A stretch of DNA of 64,000 nucleotides, taken from the NCBI GenBank assembly GCA_944474755.1, contig OX104112.1:81047756-81111755 (forward strand). Reading direction: 5' to 3'. Below the pieces are notes generated by a model, which saw only the letters and a list, made by a program, of their open reading frames with translations, was not told the DNA's origin and searched no databases. This document shows positions 11,740-23,824 of the stretch, in pieces (position 1 is the stretch's first letter; each line of letters opens with the position of its first letter). A program made the translations under genes and the position numbers. The DNA is from Limnoperna fortunei. Its lineage: Eukaryota > Mollusca > Bivalvia > Mytilida > Modiolidae.

Positions 11740-12483
11740 CTACCAAAGATGACTTGTCTGCGTGTTCGCGAAGTAATATTAACCATATGTGGAATATTCT
11801 ATAGAACATTGGCCAATTTAAAATCAAAATCGATATCTAAACTTTCATCTATTACAACCTTTACTTTTTATACCACATTTCCTTACGATAAAGTAACAAA
11901 TCATCCATAAAGTCTTCTCTTCCACATATGCCTACAAAGATGTAGTTTTACGTATTTTTCTACTAATTATCCATCAGGTAAATTATGCTACAGCGAGGAA
12001 CAGGTTTATAATATTTTCTGATCGACAACACATTTGTTACTTTAGGAGGTGTGCTTATCAGCAGGAAACCGGAATTCTGATGGGTACAAACTGTGCCCAC
12101 TCCTTGCCGATTGGTTCATGTATTCTTTGGAAACTTAATTTCTTTAAAGCCTTATCAAGGCAAATAAAATAGAAGAAGCTATATAGGTCAATTTGATGAG
12201 TAGCTTAGGTAAATATGTCCTTCGGAACTGAAAATAAATAAACCGGAGAAACAGATTCATATACATGAATTCTATACTTACACCTCTATATGACACCAGT
12301 GTTTATCTCAGAAGAATTTACTTAATGAGTCGATTTTAATTTCAAAATTATAAATTTTCATAACTTATTCATGACTTTCCTAGAAATGATAATGAGTAAC
12401 TCGACAGGTGTCTAATAAGAGGCAGGCACTGCTTACTCGTCCGGAGCACCAGAGTGCACCCATGGATTTTATTTGGTTCGGTT

Positions 12484-12538
<55 letters not shown>

Positions 12539-12960
12539 TTTTTTGTTTTTTGTTTTGGTTTTTGTATTGTGCTGTGTTTGTTTGTCTCTATCTGGATTTG
12601 TTACTGTCACTTTAATTTTGGCTCTTGTCATTTGTGCGTTTTTGTTTTTTTTGTTTTTTTTTGTTTTTTTTTTCTGTTTTTTTGTTTTTGTCTTTTTGTT
12701 TTTTGTTTTTTTTTTGTTGCTATTTTTCTTATTCAGCAATATTCCATATACCAGCTTCTCCTGCATTTTGTGTCTATATTTCTCAATTGATAATATTTGC
12801 AAAAAAGAGCTTGCAGTGAGTATGCTGATTTTTGCTAACGTCACCATTTGTCGGGAAAGACTTGGAAGGTTAAAAGAATGAACAACTCGTCCGCGCCATT
12901 AGCAAGTTTTATTATGATACCATAGCAGATAGTTTTCCCAATTTTTAAATTTAGTACATA
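11740..12960 (+). pseudogene. Decayed reverse transcriptase relic, interrupted
   Basis: This copy parallels 4431-5345. FYTTFPYDK lies near 11870, a glycine-rich FVTLGG segment near 12035, an FNFKI island near 12335, and SPAFCVYISQLI near 12750-12790. Between the last two islands lie about 360 bp (12365-12728) made of the element's own untranslated tail (CAGGCACTGCTTACTCG, also found reversed near 39.73 kb), a TC microsatellite and a T-rich tract. The order suggests that tail sequence from another copy was inserted into the relic. No intact protein is possible. Confidence 0.6.
12487..12533. repeat. (TC)n microsatellite with T-rich flank
   Basis: About 47 bp of uninterrupted TC dinucleotides are followed by roughly 190 bp of T-rich, low-complexity sequence to about 12720. 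Open frames read through it (Ser-Leu repeats on one strand, Arg-Glu and Lys repeats on the other) are compositional artefacts. Confidence 0.9.
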
Positions 12961-13185
12961 GTAATTGTGATTGCTATAATTAATAGATACACTAATTACT
13001 AACTAGTGATTTAAGGCCTGTAGCAAGTCAGGATCCTCGCTGTAGTTGCAATATTTTTGGCTGATTGTTCTCAAGATTTTCGGTTTCTTGGGCTTTGATT
13101 TGGTGGATTGTCTTTTGGACAGTTTCCTTGGTGTTCGGTATGCTGTTATTACCTTCCATTATAGTCAAATTTAATTATTTAATAA
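12961..13185 (+). repeat. RT-element 3' tail, copy 2
   Basis: GTAGTTGCAATATTTTTGGC, CTTGGGCTTTGATTTG and AGTTTCCTTGGTGTTCGGTA match the tails at 34.6-34.85 kb and 36.1-36.35 kb. It directly follows a reverse-transcriptase relic in the same orientation, as it does at 35.8-36.35 kb, so it is probably the 3' region of that element. Confidence 0.6.
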
Positions 13186-13518
13186 GGGACTTACTTCGTT
13201 ATTAATTCTCATGTCATCTGTACCTTTGTGAACTTCCATGTGATGCTATTTTCTCTCTGCTATCAGAAGCAAAGCCTCTGTTATCTTGTGCTATTTAACA
13301 CTGTTTGTAGCTATTTTAGTGTAGAAATTTCCAGACTAAATTTGTGTTTCCATAGCAAATCCTACGAACAGAAAGGTTTTCACCTTTCTCCTGCAAAGTA
13401 AATATAAAATATACTTAGCTTCATTGAAAACTATCTTCTAAGTCATACACGGACATATTTGTTTCACCTTATACATGTTTTAATATATATGCATATATAT
13501 GTTGATGTTATATCAAAC

Positions 13519-13618
13519 ATGACAGCTTTACTGCCTGGTATTAGACTTTACAGATTTTTTGTCTGGTATCAGACATGACAGCTTTTTTGTCTGGTATCAG
13601 ACATGAAAGCTTTTTTAT
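13519..13618 (+). repeat. Short tandem repeat of hairpin units
   Basis: Three to four units of about 34 bp each contain GTCTGGTATCAGAC, a perfect 5-bp hairpin, followed by ATGACAGCTTTTTT. The first unit is degenerate. No function is evident. Confidence 0.6.
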
Positions 13619-15030
13619 ACAATTATGAACAGATGTAAGCTTTAAAATTGAAATTAGATGTTATGTCTTGACCAATTTGTTAATACATCTTTTGGAATTA
13701 TATTTATAAAAAATTTATAAACACTCAATTCAGTTCAAACCACTTCTTCTCATAAATAATCTCACTTAGCATTTAATATCAACATTCGCAAAAAAGTCAT
13801 GTCTCCTTAAACTTTTTTGGTAAGTCGGGTGAGTTTTACATGCCTTCAGTTTTAAGTTCTCACAAGTACTCTCAGGAATGAATTACCAGACAAAACCTTT
13901 TAAAGCAGGATGTGGAATTGTCTACAGAGACAGACTTTTACGTGCGAGTGAAAGAATAGAGTATATACTTAAGTTAACTACTTTATAGTCATAATGAAAA
14001 AAAGTAGGAAGCAGAACAATTGAATTTCATTTACACATTTACAATAGAGAATCAATGTACGCCGAATGTATTGCAGATGCATTCTATATAAAATAACTTC
14101 TCTTGATGTTGAAAACAAGAAGAAAACTAATTTTCCCAGTATTAGAAACTTCAATTGAAGGCCATATCGGATCGACGGCCTGCAAATGTACATGTATCTT
14201 AAAACGGTCCGAGGCTGCTAGTCCGTAAATCATGATACGGCCCTGAATAGAAGTTTATTCTATAAATCATGCCATTTATCCAGAGACCACTTATTAGTCT
14301 CCACAGACTGTAAAAATATTTTAGGCATATTGATAAAAAAAATTTCGGTCCTTTTGTCGAACTTATATTGCCTTCTTAGTAATATCCTTTACTTCTGTCA
14401 ACATTAGTTTTCTCTCATCTTTATGTCTATAATAATGCTGTACTGCAGCTATCCTGTAGGTGGCGGTCTTCTTTATAACTATATGTGTTTCCAGATACGG
14501 GAAAAAAGTAACACATTCTGAGATATATTCTAAAGTATTATTCACATTAGTTAGCATTAAAAGTGGGAATTGATGTTTTTTCATGTTTTATTCATTTGGA
14601 ATTAAATAATAATCTCTTGTGTCCGCGCACTCATTTATAAGAAATAGGAAAAGGAAGGATTATGGCATCGACTCAGTACATCCTATTATATACACAAGAA
14701 CAATTGCCTATATACATCTGATTTATATGAATAATTATCACATACTATTATAAGCCGGGGGTTAATGGAACTTCACGAGTGCTATATGGTAATTATTATA
14801 TGGACTGTGGATGTTATATGATCTTTTGTTTACTGAACATGCTACGATCCAGATATATGACCATCTACAGCCAACTGTAATACGTAGATCTGTATATTTT
14901 CCGATATAAACTGGAATTGAGTGCGTAAGACCTTCGATCTCACTTAAACTTTTAAAGCTGTTGGCGTATTCAATAATGAGTGAATGCTATTTTTTAACTG
15001 AGTGCACCATCATGGTCATTATGTACTAAA
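13619..15030. other. Intergenic, nothing recognised
   Basis: Open frames up to 73 codons on the minus strand (13978-14193, 14363-14584) have AT-driven composition, no domain and no splice support. I do not call them genes. Confidence 0.5.
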
Positions 15031-15068
15031 GTATGTAACATTGACATGCTTTTTTCAATGTTACATAC
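15031..15068. repeat. Perfect 14-bp inverted repeat
   Basis: GTATGTAACATTGA at 15031-15044 and its exact complement at 15055-15068 flank a 10-base loop. A related word (GTATGTAACAATGA) appears near 15222. This is probably a fragment of a small foldback element. Confidence 0.6.
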
Positions 15069-16109
15069 ATATGTAATAGAAATAATGAGCATTTCCTGCA
15101 ATTCTACAGAGTCCTATAATTTTTTTTAATGTTCAATTATGATGAAGAATTATTAATGACTATGTTTACAATATTTTCTAATTTTAAGTTTAATAGCAAG
15201 ATTAATGAGAATAATGACTAGTATGTAACAATGACAACAATTAATATCACTATTGAATTTTAATTTGAAATGTAACTGCATTCAGAATCAATAACTGTTT
15301 ATTAATGAGTATTTTTCTTTAATAATTTGTAGATCAAGACAAATTGTCTATATTCAATTTGGTTTTTTTTATTCCTGCTTTAAATATAATATTTTGTCAA
15401 GATGTCAAGATTATATACGGCAAAACTTGCAAATAAATCACAGCAATTACAAGATTTCTGAACGATAAAAATTGCTTAATTATTTTTTTAATTTCACAAA
15501 AACTGGACACCTTATTGAGGGTGTGTTTTATCTTAGCACCAAATTATATTTTATTATATTTATCACACTTTTAGTTCATTTGTGAATTCTAGCCCGTGTA
15601 GTAGTGTAGTATAAACAACTACTAATTCATTTACATAGTGTCTTCAAATTATGCAAACATGGCTACAATGAGAAATCCTTATTTCTTATTTTCGAAAATT
15701 AGCAGCTCTTCTATGAAAATACAAGGCTAAATAATATAGGGTTATTGCATGATTTTTAGGAAATATTGTCCCAAGCAACAGGCTATATTGCAAGAGATTG
15801 CGAGTGCAATGTAACATCTTGCGAGCGACAATATAGTAATAATTTTGGGGGTAATTTTAAGTGATTATTCATTAGTTTTGCTATTTTGTAATATTTTACA
15901 AGCCCAATTTATTATTTTTTCACTTGGTCAGTATTTTGTTTCGTACGGTTTACAGTCGATTTTTTTTCTATGAATTCTTATACTTCTTATTAAGTTTTAT
16001 CGACAATCGAGCTCACTTCCATTTGTCATTTTCAAGCGGTTCCGTTGAATCTGCCCTCGAGAGCATATCATGTATGTCATTTATGTTTCGGTCATGTGTG
16101 TTTACCAAA
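15069..16109. other. Intergenic, AT-rich, mostly featureless
   Basis: A loose inverted repeat around ACAATAT lies at about 15763-15835. No gene is supported. Confidence 0.45.
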
Positions 16110-16330
16110 CTACAGTAAAAATATTAAGTCGATGTACGGAACACTTCTTCGTAAATGGCCGATTTCTGGAACAGATGACCCAGTACAGATGAGCTCACGC
16201 ACACAAAACGCCAGAAACAAGAACGTTGTTATTGAAGCATAACAACGTTCTTGTTTGACGTTCGTGTTTCCGGCGTTCTGATTGGACGTCAGAGACAATG
16301 AAGTCTTAAACAATGGAGAGTCAATAGGAT
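16110..16330. mobile_element. Foldback element, family A copy 2
   Basis: An 18-bp perfect inverted repeat, AAACAAGAACGTTGTTAT at 16215-16232 and its complement at 16239-16256, has a 6-base loop. Weaker pairing continues outward (AACGCCAG against CCGGCGTT). GTAAATGGCCGATTTCTGG and GATGAGCTCACGCACAC link it to the copy at 5.5 kb. The element is noncoding. Confidence 0.65.
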
Positions 16331-16372
16331 ATAGCGATGTGAAAGTTGTTGGTTTACGGAAGAAATAGGTAC

Positions 16373-16515
16373 TTTCATACGTTTTTGGGAAAGTCCGTGT
16401 GATCTTTCACTCGTGATAGAAATTTTTATGTCTTTTAGCTCGTTTCGCGAAAAGACATAAAATTTCTATCACTCGTAAAATATCAACCGGTCTTTCCCCA
16501 AAACGTATGAAAGAA
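16373..16515. mobile_element. Long palindrome, foldback element
   Basis: The left arm contains CATACGTTTTTGGGAAAG and TGATAGAAATTTTTATGTC. The right arm contains their complements, GACATAAAATTTCTATCAC and CTTTCCCCAAAACGTATG. The two arms of about 65 bp are separated by a short loop near TAGCTCGTTTCGCG. Arm segments recur singly near 20020-20080 and 57300. Confidence 0.7.
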
Positions 16516-17802
16516 CCTATTAATCTGTACTTTTCTCGAAAATTATGTAAAAGATCGAGACGCAGTGTAAAATATGAAAATATATTGCACTTTATTCCGG
16601 TATGAAATCAAATGAGGGAAAATTATTACTATATAATAAAGTGCATTTCTTCCCATTATCCCGGATATTTTGTTTGTAACAAATGCGTAAACAAAACATG
16701 TTAAATATCCTCTAAACAGCAATATTTTTTACAAGCAACGAAAATAAGTACTCCCAAAAATAAACGAATCTGTGTTATTCGGTTTTTGTTGCTTAATTCA
16801 TTGCTTGTTTTCGAATTTCTTTTAACTTAGTTCACTGGCTTATGCGACATGGTTTTTGCTTAAATGTTGAATGTAGACAGTAAAATTAGTTAGAGATATT
16901 AAAAATAGGACATGACTGTATTGTATTATTGCCAATTTACCAGCATCAATCAATAATTTGATTTTCGCAAACTGAGTTTTAGTAAAAAAATGTTTGCGAC
17001 CATGACAAGCTCACGTGGATGCTAGACAACACATAACGTTATCGTCATTTTTATGTGACTGTCACACCCTATAACTAAACCGATTCTATTTTGTGATAAA
17101 ACTAATTAATTCATTAAATTCTAGTTGCATGTGCCTCAGGTGATAATTGTGTAAACGTTGCTATAAAAAAAAGATAGACGTTAATCTGATGCAACAGTGG
17201 AGGTAACCTATAGATTGTGGCGTCAAGTCGAACGTCAGAAGTTATTTATCGTATATTTTTGTCTGCACGTGACCGTTTTTGTGAAAGTTTGTGTTTGGTT
17301 TATCTCTTTCTATGTATCAAATTATACTTTCGATATTCAATAGATAAATTTGATCTCCTTTCTGTTGAAAAATAAATCTACTTTGTAATGGAACGTGTTT
17401 CATAGGTCTCTAAAAGTATAGTTGCATGTCACATTTAAAGAGAATTAGTGCTACGAATAGATCAGTATCTATATGCATTTTACATAGTCGAATATCGTGC
17501 TTATAGCTATTTAAATGTTTTCCTTTGGTGTTATGTAAACATATTTAGTTAAATTTGCATACAAACTTCATTAACAGCTAGATTGTCTTGGTATTTTTTT
17601 TAAGAAAGTACGCTATATAGATTACGTTTTGTGAAGATATGTGTACACACAATCAGCAAGTGCAAGTTATTTGATCGTTCAAATTAAAGAGATAGTACGT
17701 TCTAACAATAATTTGTTCAAGTAATGAGTTGTACATGTATCTACTTAGCGACTATTTCAAACAATTTTATGCATCATTTTCAGATAATATTTAATCAGCA
17801 CA
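16516..17802. other. Upstream flank of the lectin-like gene
   Basis: No coding exon is visible. The region must contain the promoter and any 5' untranslated exon of the gene at 17803. I could not identify a convincing TATA box or transcription start. Confidence 0.4.
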
Positions 17803-20800
17803 ATGCCAAATGAAATTCTGTCTGTGTTCATGCTTTTTATAAGTAAGTATTTATTTATCAAACTATTGTATTTTTCTTTATTACTTCGATTTCAATGCCT
17901 CTTTATTACATAAAACATTTGATCAAATCAAAATCTGCCGTATTACAAGATAATGAATGGCGGATTTTACATGTTTGTCATAAATTTGCAATTAAAAGGA
18001 CAAAGACTGTCGTTTGAAATATTTTTTACATATCGTTTTAGCATTTAGCGAGTATAAATCGTAGACAATTTATTTTCAAATAAATGTATGTATTTTTGAG
18101 ATTGAAACTGTTTTTCCGCCATAGAGCATGGGAAAATTCATTATCCGTTTACTATGTTCCTATATATTAATGAATTTCTTCGTTTTATGAAACATTTAAT
18201 TATTTTCAGGGTGTTTTACATGTCTGATATGTAACGTAGCGTTAAAACGGCAGACAAACCACAGCTCCATGTACTTTTTGAATACGACACTTAACGGAGC
18301 TTCTTGCAATGCAGTAGATGGTTTGGGTTCTACAGATTTCTTTTCTGGTTCATGTTTCCACTCAAACGATGGAGACCTGTATCCATGGATACAGATTGAT
18401 GTAGAACATGGTTATGACATAAAATATGTCAACTTTTCTTTACGTGAGGACAACTTACAATTTGCACATTATCGTAAGTATTAACAAAATTACTGGTATA
18501 TTTCCAGCGCTATATTAAACTCTTAACTTTATGTGAAATTTTGTTTAATAAAACATAATAAACAAAGCACTCGTTCAAACTTATATTAACTTCCTCTTTC
18601 TATGAGTTTCAAAAATGTTTGTCCATTCTGTATAAAAATGATTATAAAGAGTTATCAATAATATAATTTGTTCCTGTGCATGTTTCGGAACCGGAAGTTA
18701 ACAATGTAAACTAATTAAGATAGTAAACAATCTGCAAGCAGCAGAGATAACGCTTTCGTGTAAACAACTTAACAAATGCAGGTAATAACAAAATATCACC
18801 AAGTACACTATCAAAAAGACAATCGACAAAGCCCAAGAAATCGGAAAACTTGTGAACAAAATCTAATTTATATTGCTATTCAAAACTTGTCACAAATCTT
18901 TCCTCTTATTTTCTGCAAAAGACTGCAGTGGTTTTGCTGTTTAGACATATTAGATCAGCATGCTTTTTTTATGGTAAGTTTTGTTGACGTTGTTCTGGTG
19001 AGATTATCTTTATCATTGTTGTTTTTTTTTGTAAATTGCAGAGAAACTAAGTAACATTACAATCCAAGTTAGCAATACAATTACTTTAGATGGAACTTTA
19101 CTGAACCCATCCACATGCGCAAATTACTTAAACACGCCCTCTTTAGCTGACGTTGGAAAACAAATTCAAATAAACTGTAACACAGCTGTAAATGGAAGAT
19201 ATATAAGAGTTAGTAGACTTACGAGTAACTACATGCAGTTTTGTGAAATACTTATATTTGGTGAGTACTCAGCTCAACAGCGTCTGGATTGGGGGAAATA
19301 AAAAAGAAATTTACACCAGTACGAAATATATTTAAAGTTTTTTTTATTTCACAGATACGAACAATTATAAATTCCGTGTTAGTATATTTATGAAAAGCTT
19401 ATGTTTGAGTAACTAGTGCAATTGTTTTAAGCTCGGTTCGTCAGCGTTAAAGTTTGTTTTAATTTCTGCTGAAATCCCAGTCGAATCACTACTAGTTTAG
19501 CCTCAGTCCTACTAATGGTGTCTACTTATACAATTTCTTTATTATGCCCGCAGAACAAAAAAAATGCTTTCCACATGAAGATATGATAAAAAAAATTAAA
19601 TACAATAACGCATTATTCAACAATTATATCACATTATCCGTGATCTTTTATAACGTGATTATTATCAGTCAGCCATTGATGAAGTGGACAACGCATGTAC
19701 TTTTTTACCCAAATTTAATGACCAACAACAGAGACATAAGGGATCTAACACTGGTGGGAGGAGAAGACGCAAAAAATCTCAGACACCCAACACATTAATG
19801 GACCCTGAAAGTATATCCAGTGTACATTTTTGCGCAAACGTATTTCTTTTTAATGTGTACCGCTATTGTTGTATAAATTAGGTCACGGAAGCACAAATGT
19901 GTTGTTGCATGCTAATATTTGAAGAGGCCGAGTAAACACAACAATACAAAATATTTTTTTTACTTTTTTTTTGCTCAACTGATTGTTGACGTCACAATAC
20001 ATTTATATCGGAAAATACGTTTTTGGGGAAGACCATATGATCTTCTTAAAGTGATAGAAATTTGATGTTTTTTGGAAGTGAAGCGCGCAACCAAGAACGT
20101 TGTTTTATTACGTTTCTTGTTTCAGGCGTTTTCAATGAATGACCAAAAAAGTAGAGATGAGTACGCGTGAACTCATCTCAACCCAAAATCGACCATTTAC
20201 GGAAGAAAAGGATATCGACTAAAATTAGAGACCGCGTATTCTCATTAGTGAGAAATATGACTAAGACCTTCATGAAGTGGCCACTGCAAACAGCAAGTTT
20301 CATGTTCAGTTGCGTGAAAAATAAATTCGTGTAGAAAGCAACAATCCAATATTGAAAAAAAAATACACTTATCAGTTTCAGAATCATATAAAATGTCCGA
20401 TTTAAAAAGGGAAATATGTTAATAATAAATTGCAAAAGTCCTAACTATTCCATAATAAAAATATATTTCTTTGTATTGAGAACATAATCTTTAACATTGA
20501 CAGTCTTCGTTTCAGCGGACATAGCTGCTATTTCAAAATGTCCACCTCCAACTCAGTCGTGGACTTGTCGAGATTTGTGCTATGACGCAGACAGAAGTTC
20601 TGACAGTTGCCATCAAGACGTAACAACTATTAACGCTGATACCACCTGGGCTAAAACATCAACAACTATAAACACTGATACAAGCTGGGCAAAAACAACA
20701 ACAACTATAAACGCTTATACCAGCTCGACGAAAACAACAACAAGTAGCATTGATTCCAGCTCGACGCAAACAACAAAAACTGGCAACACTGATACCAGAA

Positions 20801-21081
20801 CGGACGCAACATCGGTTTCTTCCGACTGTTTTTGTCCATGTGTGACACGTCCAACTGGTGAAGAATTAGTTAACTATATTTCGCAACTGATGAACGAGAT
20901 GCGCATCAACAAAAAAGAAACAACACTAGCTAAAAGCAGACGGATTAGTGCACGAGACTCTCGTATGTCATCAAGAGCACTAGGAATGGTTGGGATTATT
21001 GTTATTGTCTGTTCTGTTTCATTTTTAGTTTTTCTGGACTGCATAAGCCTCTATCAGAGAGCGACAAATGTAAGATGCTAG
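17803..21081 (+). CDS. F-type-lectin-like transmembrane protein
   Basis: The gene has four exons, 17803-17842, 18210-18473, 19042-19260 and 20516-21081. All introns are phase 1 with GT-AG ends, and the model gives 362 residues. The N-terminus is hydrophobic (MPNEILSVFMLFI), fitting a signal peptide. Exons 2-3 form a fucolectin/F5-8C-like galactose-binding fold: VDGLGSTDFFSGSC, a WIQIDV strand, NITIQVSN, GRYIRV and QFCEILIFG. The F-type motif H-x26-R-x-D-x4-R/K is only partly met: H-x27-RED is present, but the last basic residue is Ala, so fucose binding is doubtful. Exon 4 encodes about three to four 13-residue Thr-rich repeats (TTINADTTWAKTS type), a mucin-like stalk, then CFCPC, a Lys/Arg-rich juxtamembrane segment, a helix (GMVGIIVIVCSVSFLVFLD) and a short tail. 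A cell-surface recognition or adhesion role is inferred. Confidence 0.75.
19750..20235 (+). mobile_element. Foldback element, family A copy 3 (in intron 3)
   Basis: This lies in the intron 19261-20515 of the lectin-like gene. TGTACCGCTATTGTTGTATA, GTTGACGTCACAATACATTT and GTGATAGAAATTT match the 56.9-57.4 kb copy. AAGAACGTTGTTTTATTACG and GACCATTTACGGAAGAA match the 16.1 kb copy. It links the two groups into one composite family. Confidence 0.55.
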
Positions 21082-21255
21082 ATATTCCTTAACACACGTT
21101 CTTGTTCTAGTAACGTGTGTTATTTTTTATTATTTGTTGCCCAAATCAATGCTATTCCGACATGTATATTTTTATATACAATTTTGACGAGTGTTCCCAG
21201 AAGCAAGTTTATTGATAGTACTGTTATTTATGAAGAAAAGTATATGTAACTTTTA

Positions 21256-21261
21256 AATAAA
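21256..21261 (+). promoter_or_regulatory. Polyadenylation signal of lectin-like gene
   Basis: AATAAA lies about 175 bases after the stop codon at 21079-21081 and is the first canonical signal downstream. Confidence 0.6.
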
Positions 21262-21589
21262 TGTGTATCACAACTTCCTTAAAAAGGCATCATTTGCACA
21301 TATATGAATTCCATATAAGGGTGGGATTGTGATCTCCCCAAAAATATTTTATTTGCAAGGTTTATTTGTCAGAAGGTGAGTTTTATTCGTACTATTTTAA
21401 GTCATAACGGCTTTTGTTACCAATTTCCAATTTCTTATATATAGACTTATTAATCAAGGTTACAAGAAAAAACTTTGCGTCCATGTGTTCAGTACGTTTT
21501 ATTATAGAAACTTATATATCTTTGTTGATAAATATTCTTTCTCGTGTAAACAAAACGATTGCAAAAATGTTCTTAATTTTTGAATTCAG

Positions 21590-21850
21590 TACATGGTGAT
21601 TGTGCCGCGATGATCATTATTTGTGTATCAAACAAACCCAACTTTTTATCAACAGACCAACTAACACACTGCCTTAATGAAAGCGGGAGGTTTGGCATGC
21701 CATAAAACCAATTTTTCAATGCCTGTACCAATGCTGTAGTTGCTTCATTTTTGGTTGTTGGTTCTCCATTTTGCCGGTTTCTTGGACCTGTTTATTGGTT
21801 TTTTATCCCTTGGTGTTCGGTATTTTTTAATTATCTTCATTTATTTGCAC
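21590..21850 (+). repeat. RT-element 3' tail, copy 3
   Basis: GAAAGCGGGAGGTTTGGCAT, TTTTTGGTTGTTGGTTC and TTGGTGTTCGGTATTTTT match the other tail copies (12.96, 34.57 and 36.1 kb). No reverse-transcriptase islands are obvious just upstream, so this is a solo tail. Confidence 0.6.
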
Positions 21851-22547
21851 ATATTTGCCGACATAAGAAGAATGGTGCTTCAAATCTGTCTAAAAATATT
21901 CCATTTGCAAGGGTTTTTTGGTATAAAGGTGAGTTAAATTTGTTAAAATTTATCCCTCTATTATAACTATGTTGCACTCGTAATGTTATTGTATTTCGTA
22001 CATTTAAAAGTTCCCCTTTTGTTCTCTTAGCCTTTTTCTGCAACATAATGTCATCACAAATATATGCCTTCATTTGAGTAAATAATAAGTAGCCTAAGTT
22101 TGCACCTACAACAAAGAGCATATTTTTGACAACCTGACAACAGCCACATGAATATGCAAAATTGCTCAGATTGAAAACGTATAACATTTAGATGTTTTAC
22201 ACGATGTCTCAAACTTGTATAAATACTATTCTAATATGACGTGCTTTGAGACAACAACTGTTGTAAAAAATGATTTATATATGAGCAACACGCGCTGAGG
22301 ATGGCGTGTTTTAAAGGGCTGTTCCAATTACAAAACTCCCACCGGCAAGCTATTGCGTATGACGAATTAATCTTATAAATAGCGACACGCCTATAATTAT
22401 CCGTTGCAATATATATTTTTTTTCATTGACGAAACAGCCATTTATGGAAGAAACAACGTTTTCTATAGGTACGAAAATATTATAAATGTGCCATAATTGT
22501 CTTATTATAATAGAAATAATTCACAGAGGCTGTGATTTATCATTTTT

Positions 22548-22638
22548 TACGACGGGATGCCCATTTATGTCGTTATTTTATCGCTCGCTTTCGCTCGGGA
22601 TTAAATAATACGACATAAATGGTCACCCCGTTGTAAGA
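22548..22638. repeat. Inverted repeat with ~40-bp arms
   Basis: ACGACGGGATGCCCATTTAT and GTCGTTATTTTATC pair with the right arm, whose complement reads ACAACGGGGTGACCATTTAT, then GTCGTATTATTTAATC. The loop is CGCTCGCTTTCGCTCGG. This is likely a small foldback element. Confidence 0.65.
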
Positions 22639-23330
22639 CAATGATTAGGGACGGTAAGGGGTATTGCTGATATGTCTAAATCCTAGATATTTTAATAGGC
22701 TTCAATAAAGGTGTATTAATGAAATACAATGCAGTTTGTTTTAAGTAAATATATTTAATATCAAGGGTTTTATGCTACTTTTAAGGTAGGTACCTTTTCT
22801 GTAAAGTCAGTTATAAAATGGACAAGAACTCAACTTTATAAACATTTAAACAAAAAATATCAAACAATTTATCTTAAAAAAATTAAAAACATATTTTGAC
22901 AGTTTATACATTGGTGAACAATTTTACAGCAAAAGAGTTGAAGAAAAGTCACCTGTTCACATTTCTTAAAGACAATGAAAAACGGGGAGATAACAATTTT
23001 CCATTTGTCAATATTTATGTCCAACAGAGGTAAATATAACATTTACAAAAATGTAATGAGGTTTTGTATGAATCTTAAATTTAGTTATCTGAGGTCACTT
23101 GAAATAAAAATAAAATATTTATTTTAAACATATATGAAAAAATTTTAAAAAAAACAAATTATTGCTGCTAATATACTTATAAATAATATGTAATCATACT
23201 ATTAGTTAGATTCCTCCGCAACCTACTGACCCGATAAATTCGGTGATAAATGCCAGTACGTTGTTACTGACTTTATCACCAGTACACATCAAAGGGAAAA
23301 TGTACAAATTACCGACAATACATTATACAG
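22639..23330. other. Intergenic, nothing recognised
   Basis: This AT-rich DNA has no supportable feature. Confidence 0.5.
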
Positions 23331-23332
23331 CA

Positions 23333-23420
23333 GATTTGGCCGAGTGGTCTAGAACGCTGGACATAGTGCAGGCCACAGTGTCGCCTTTTAACATTGAGTA
23401 TACTCCTATGACAATCGAGT
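23333..23420 (+). repeat. tRNA-like SINE head fragment
   Basis: TTGGCCGAGTGGTCTAGAAC has the look of a Pol III A box from a Leu/Ser-type tRNA head. A B box is not recognisable, so this is a truncated SINE rather than a tRNA gene. The copy at 40.68-40.78 kb shares AGTGGTCTAGAGCG. Confidence 0.4.
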
Positions 23421-23462
23421 CTAAACTTTAACAAAGGAACGACCTAACACTCTTTTAAATAA

Positions 23463-23550
23463 AATGTCACAAAAGATACCAGTAAAGGATATAAAATTTA
23501 CAATACATCAGACGCGCGTTTCATCTATTCAATACTCAACATTGGCGTTC
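23463..23550 (-). repeat. Hammerhead-type repeat, mutated core
   Basis: The minus strand reads TGTTGAGTATTGAATAGATGAAACGCGCGTC (split here as TGTTGAGTATTGAATAGA and TGAAACGCGCGTC), aligning with CTGATGA-stem II-GAAACGCGCGTC with several substitutions. One changes the invariant A of CTGATGA. The downstream body (GGTATCTTTTGTGACATTT) matches the 0.95 and 3.3 kb copies. It should be inactive. Confidence 0.5.
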
Positions 23551-23824
23551 AACCGGAAAAAATATTTAAATTCAAATAATTAAAAGATTGTAGAGATTGT
23601 ATCATCCAAATTCAAAACATCAACCAATCTGGTTTAAGCCATCTACTCCTTGCAAATAGAACCACCTTTAAATTTAAAACATTTTCGAAATTTTAGGGCA
23701 ATTAATTTAGACAATGACTATATCACTGAAAGAATCGATAATATACTTGCCAGCAACGAAGTGTGACTGTTAGGCTTGTGATAAACTCGGGGACTAATAG
23801 TCATGACTACTACCTAAGGCATCG

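Noticed and set aside
12473..12881. Overlapping open frames of 105-121 codons over the TC and poly-T tract, on both strands
   Set aside because: They encode only Ser-Leu, Phe-rich, Arg-Glu or Lys-rich strings and come from the microsatellite and T-rich sequence, not from selection for protein.
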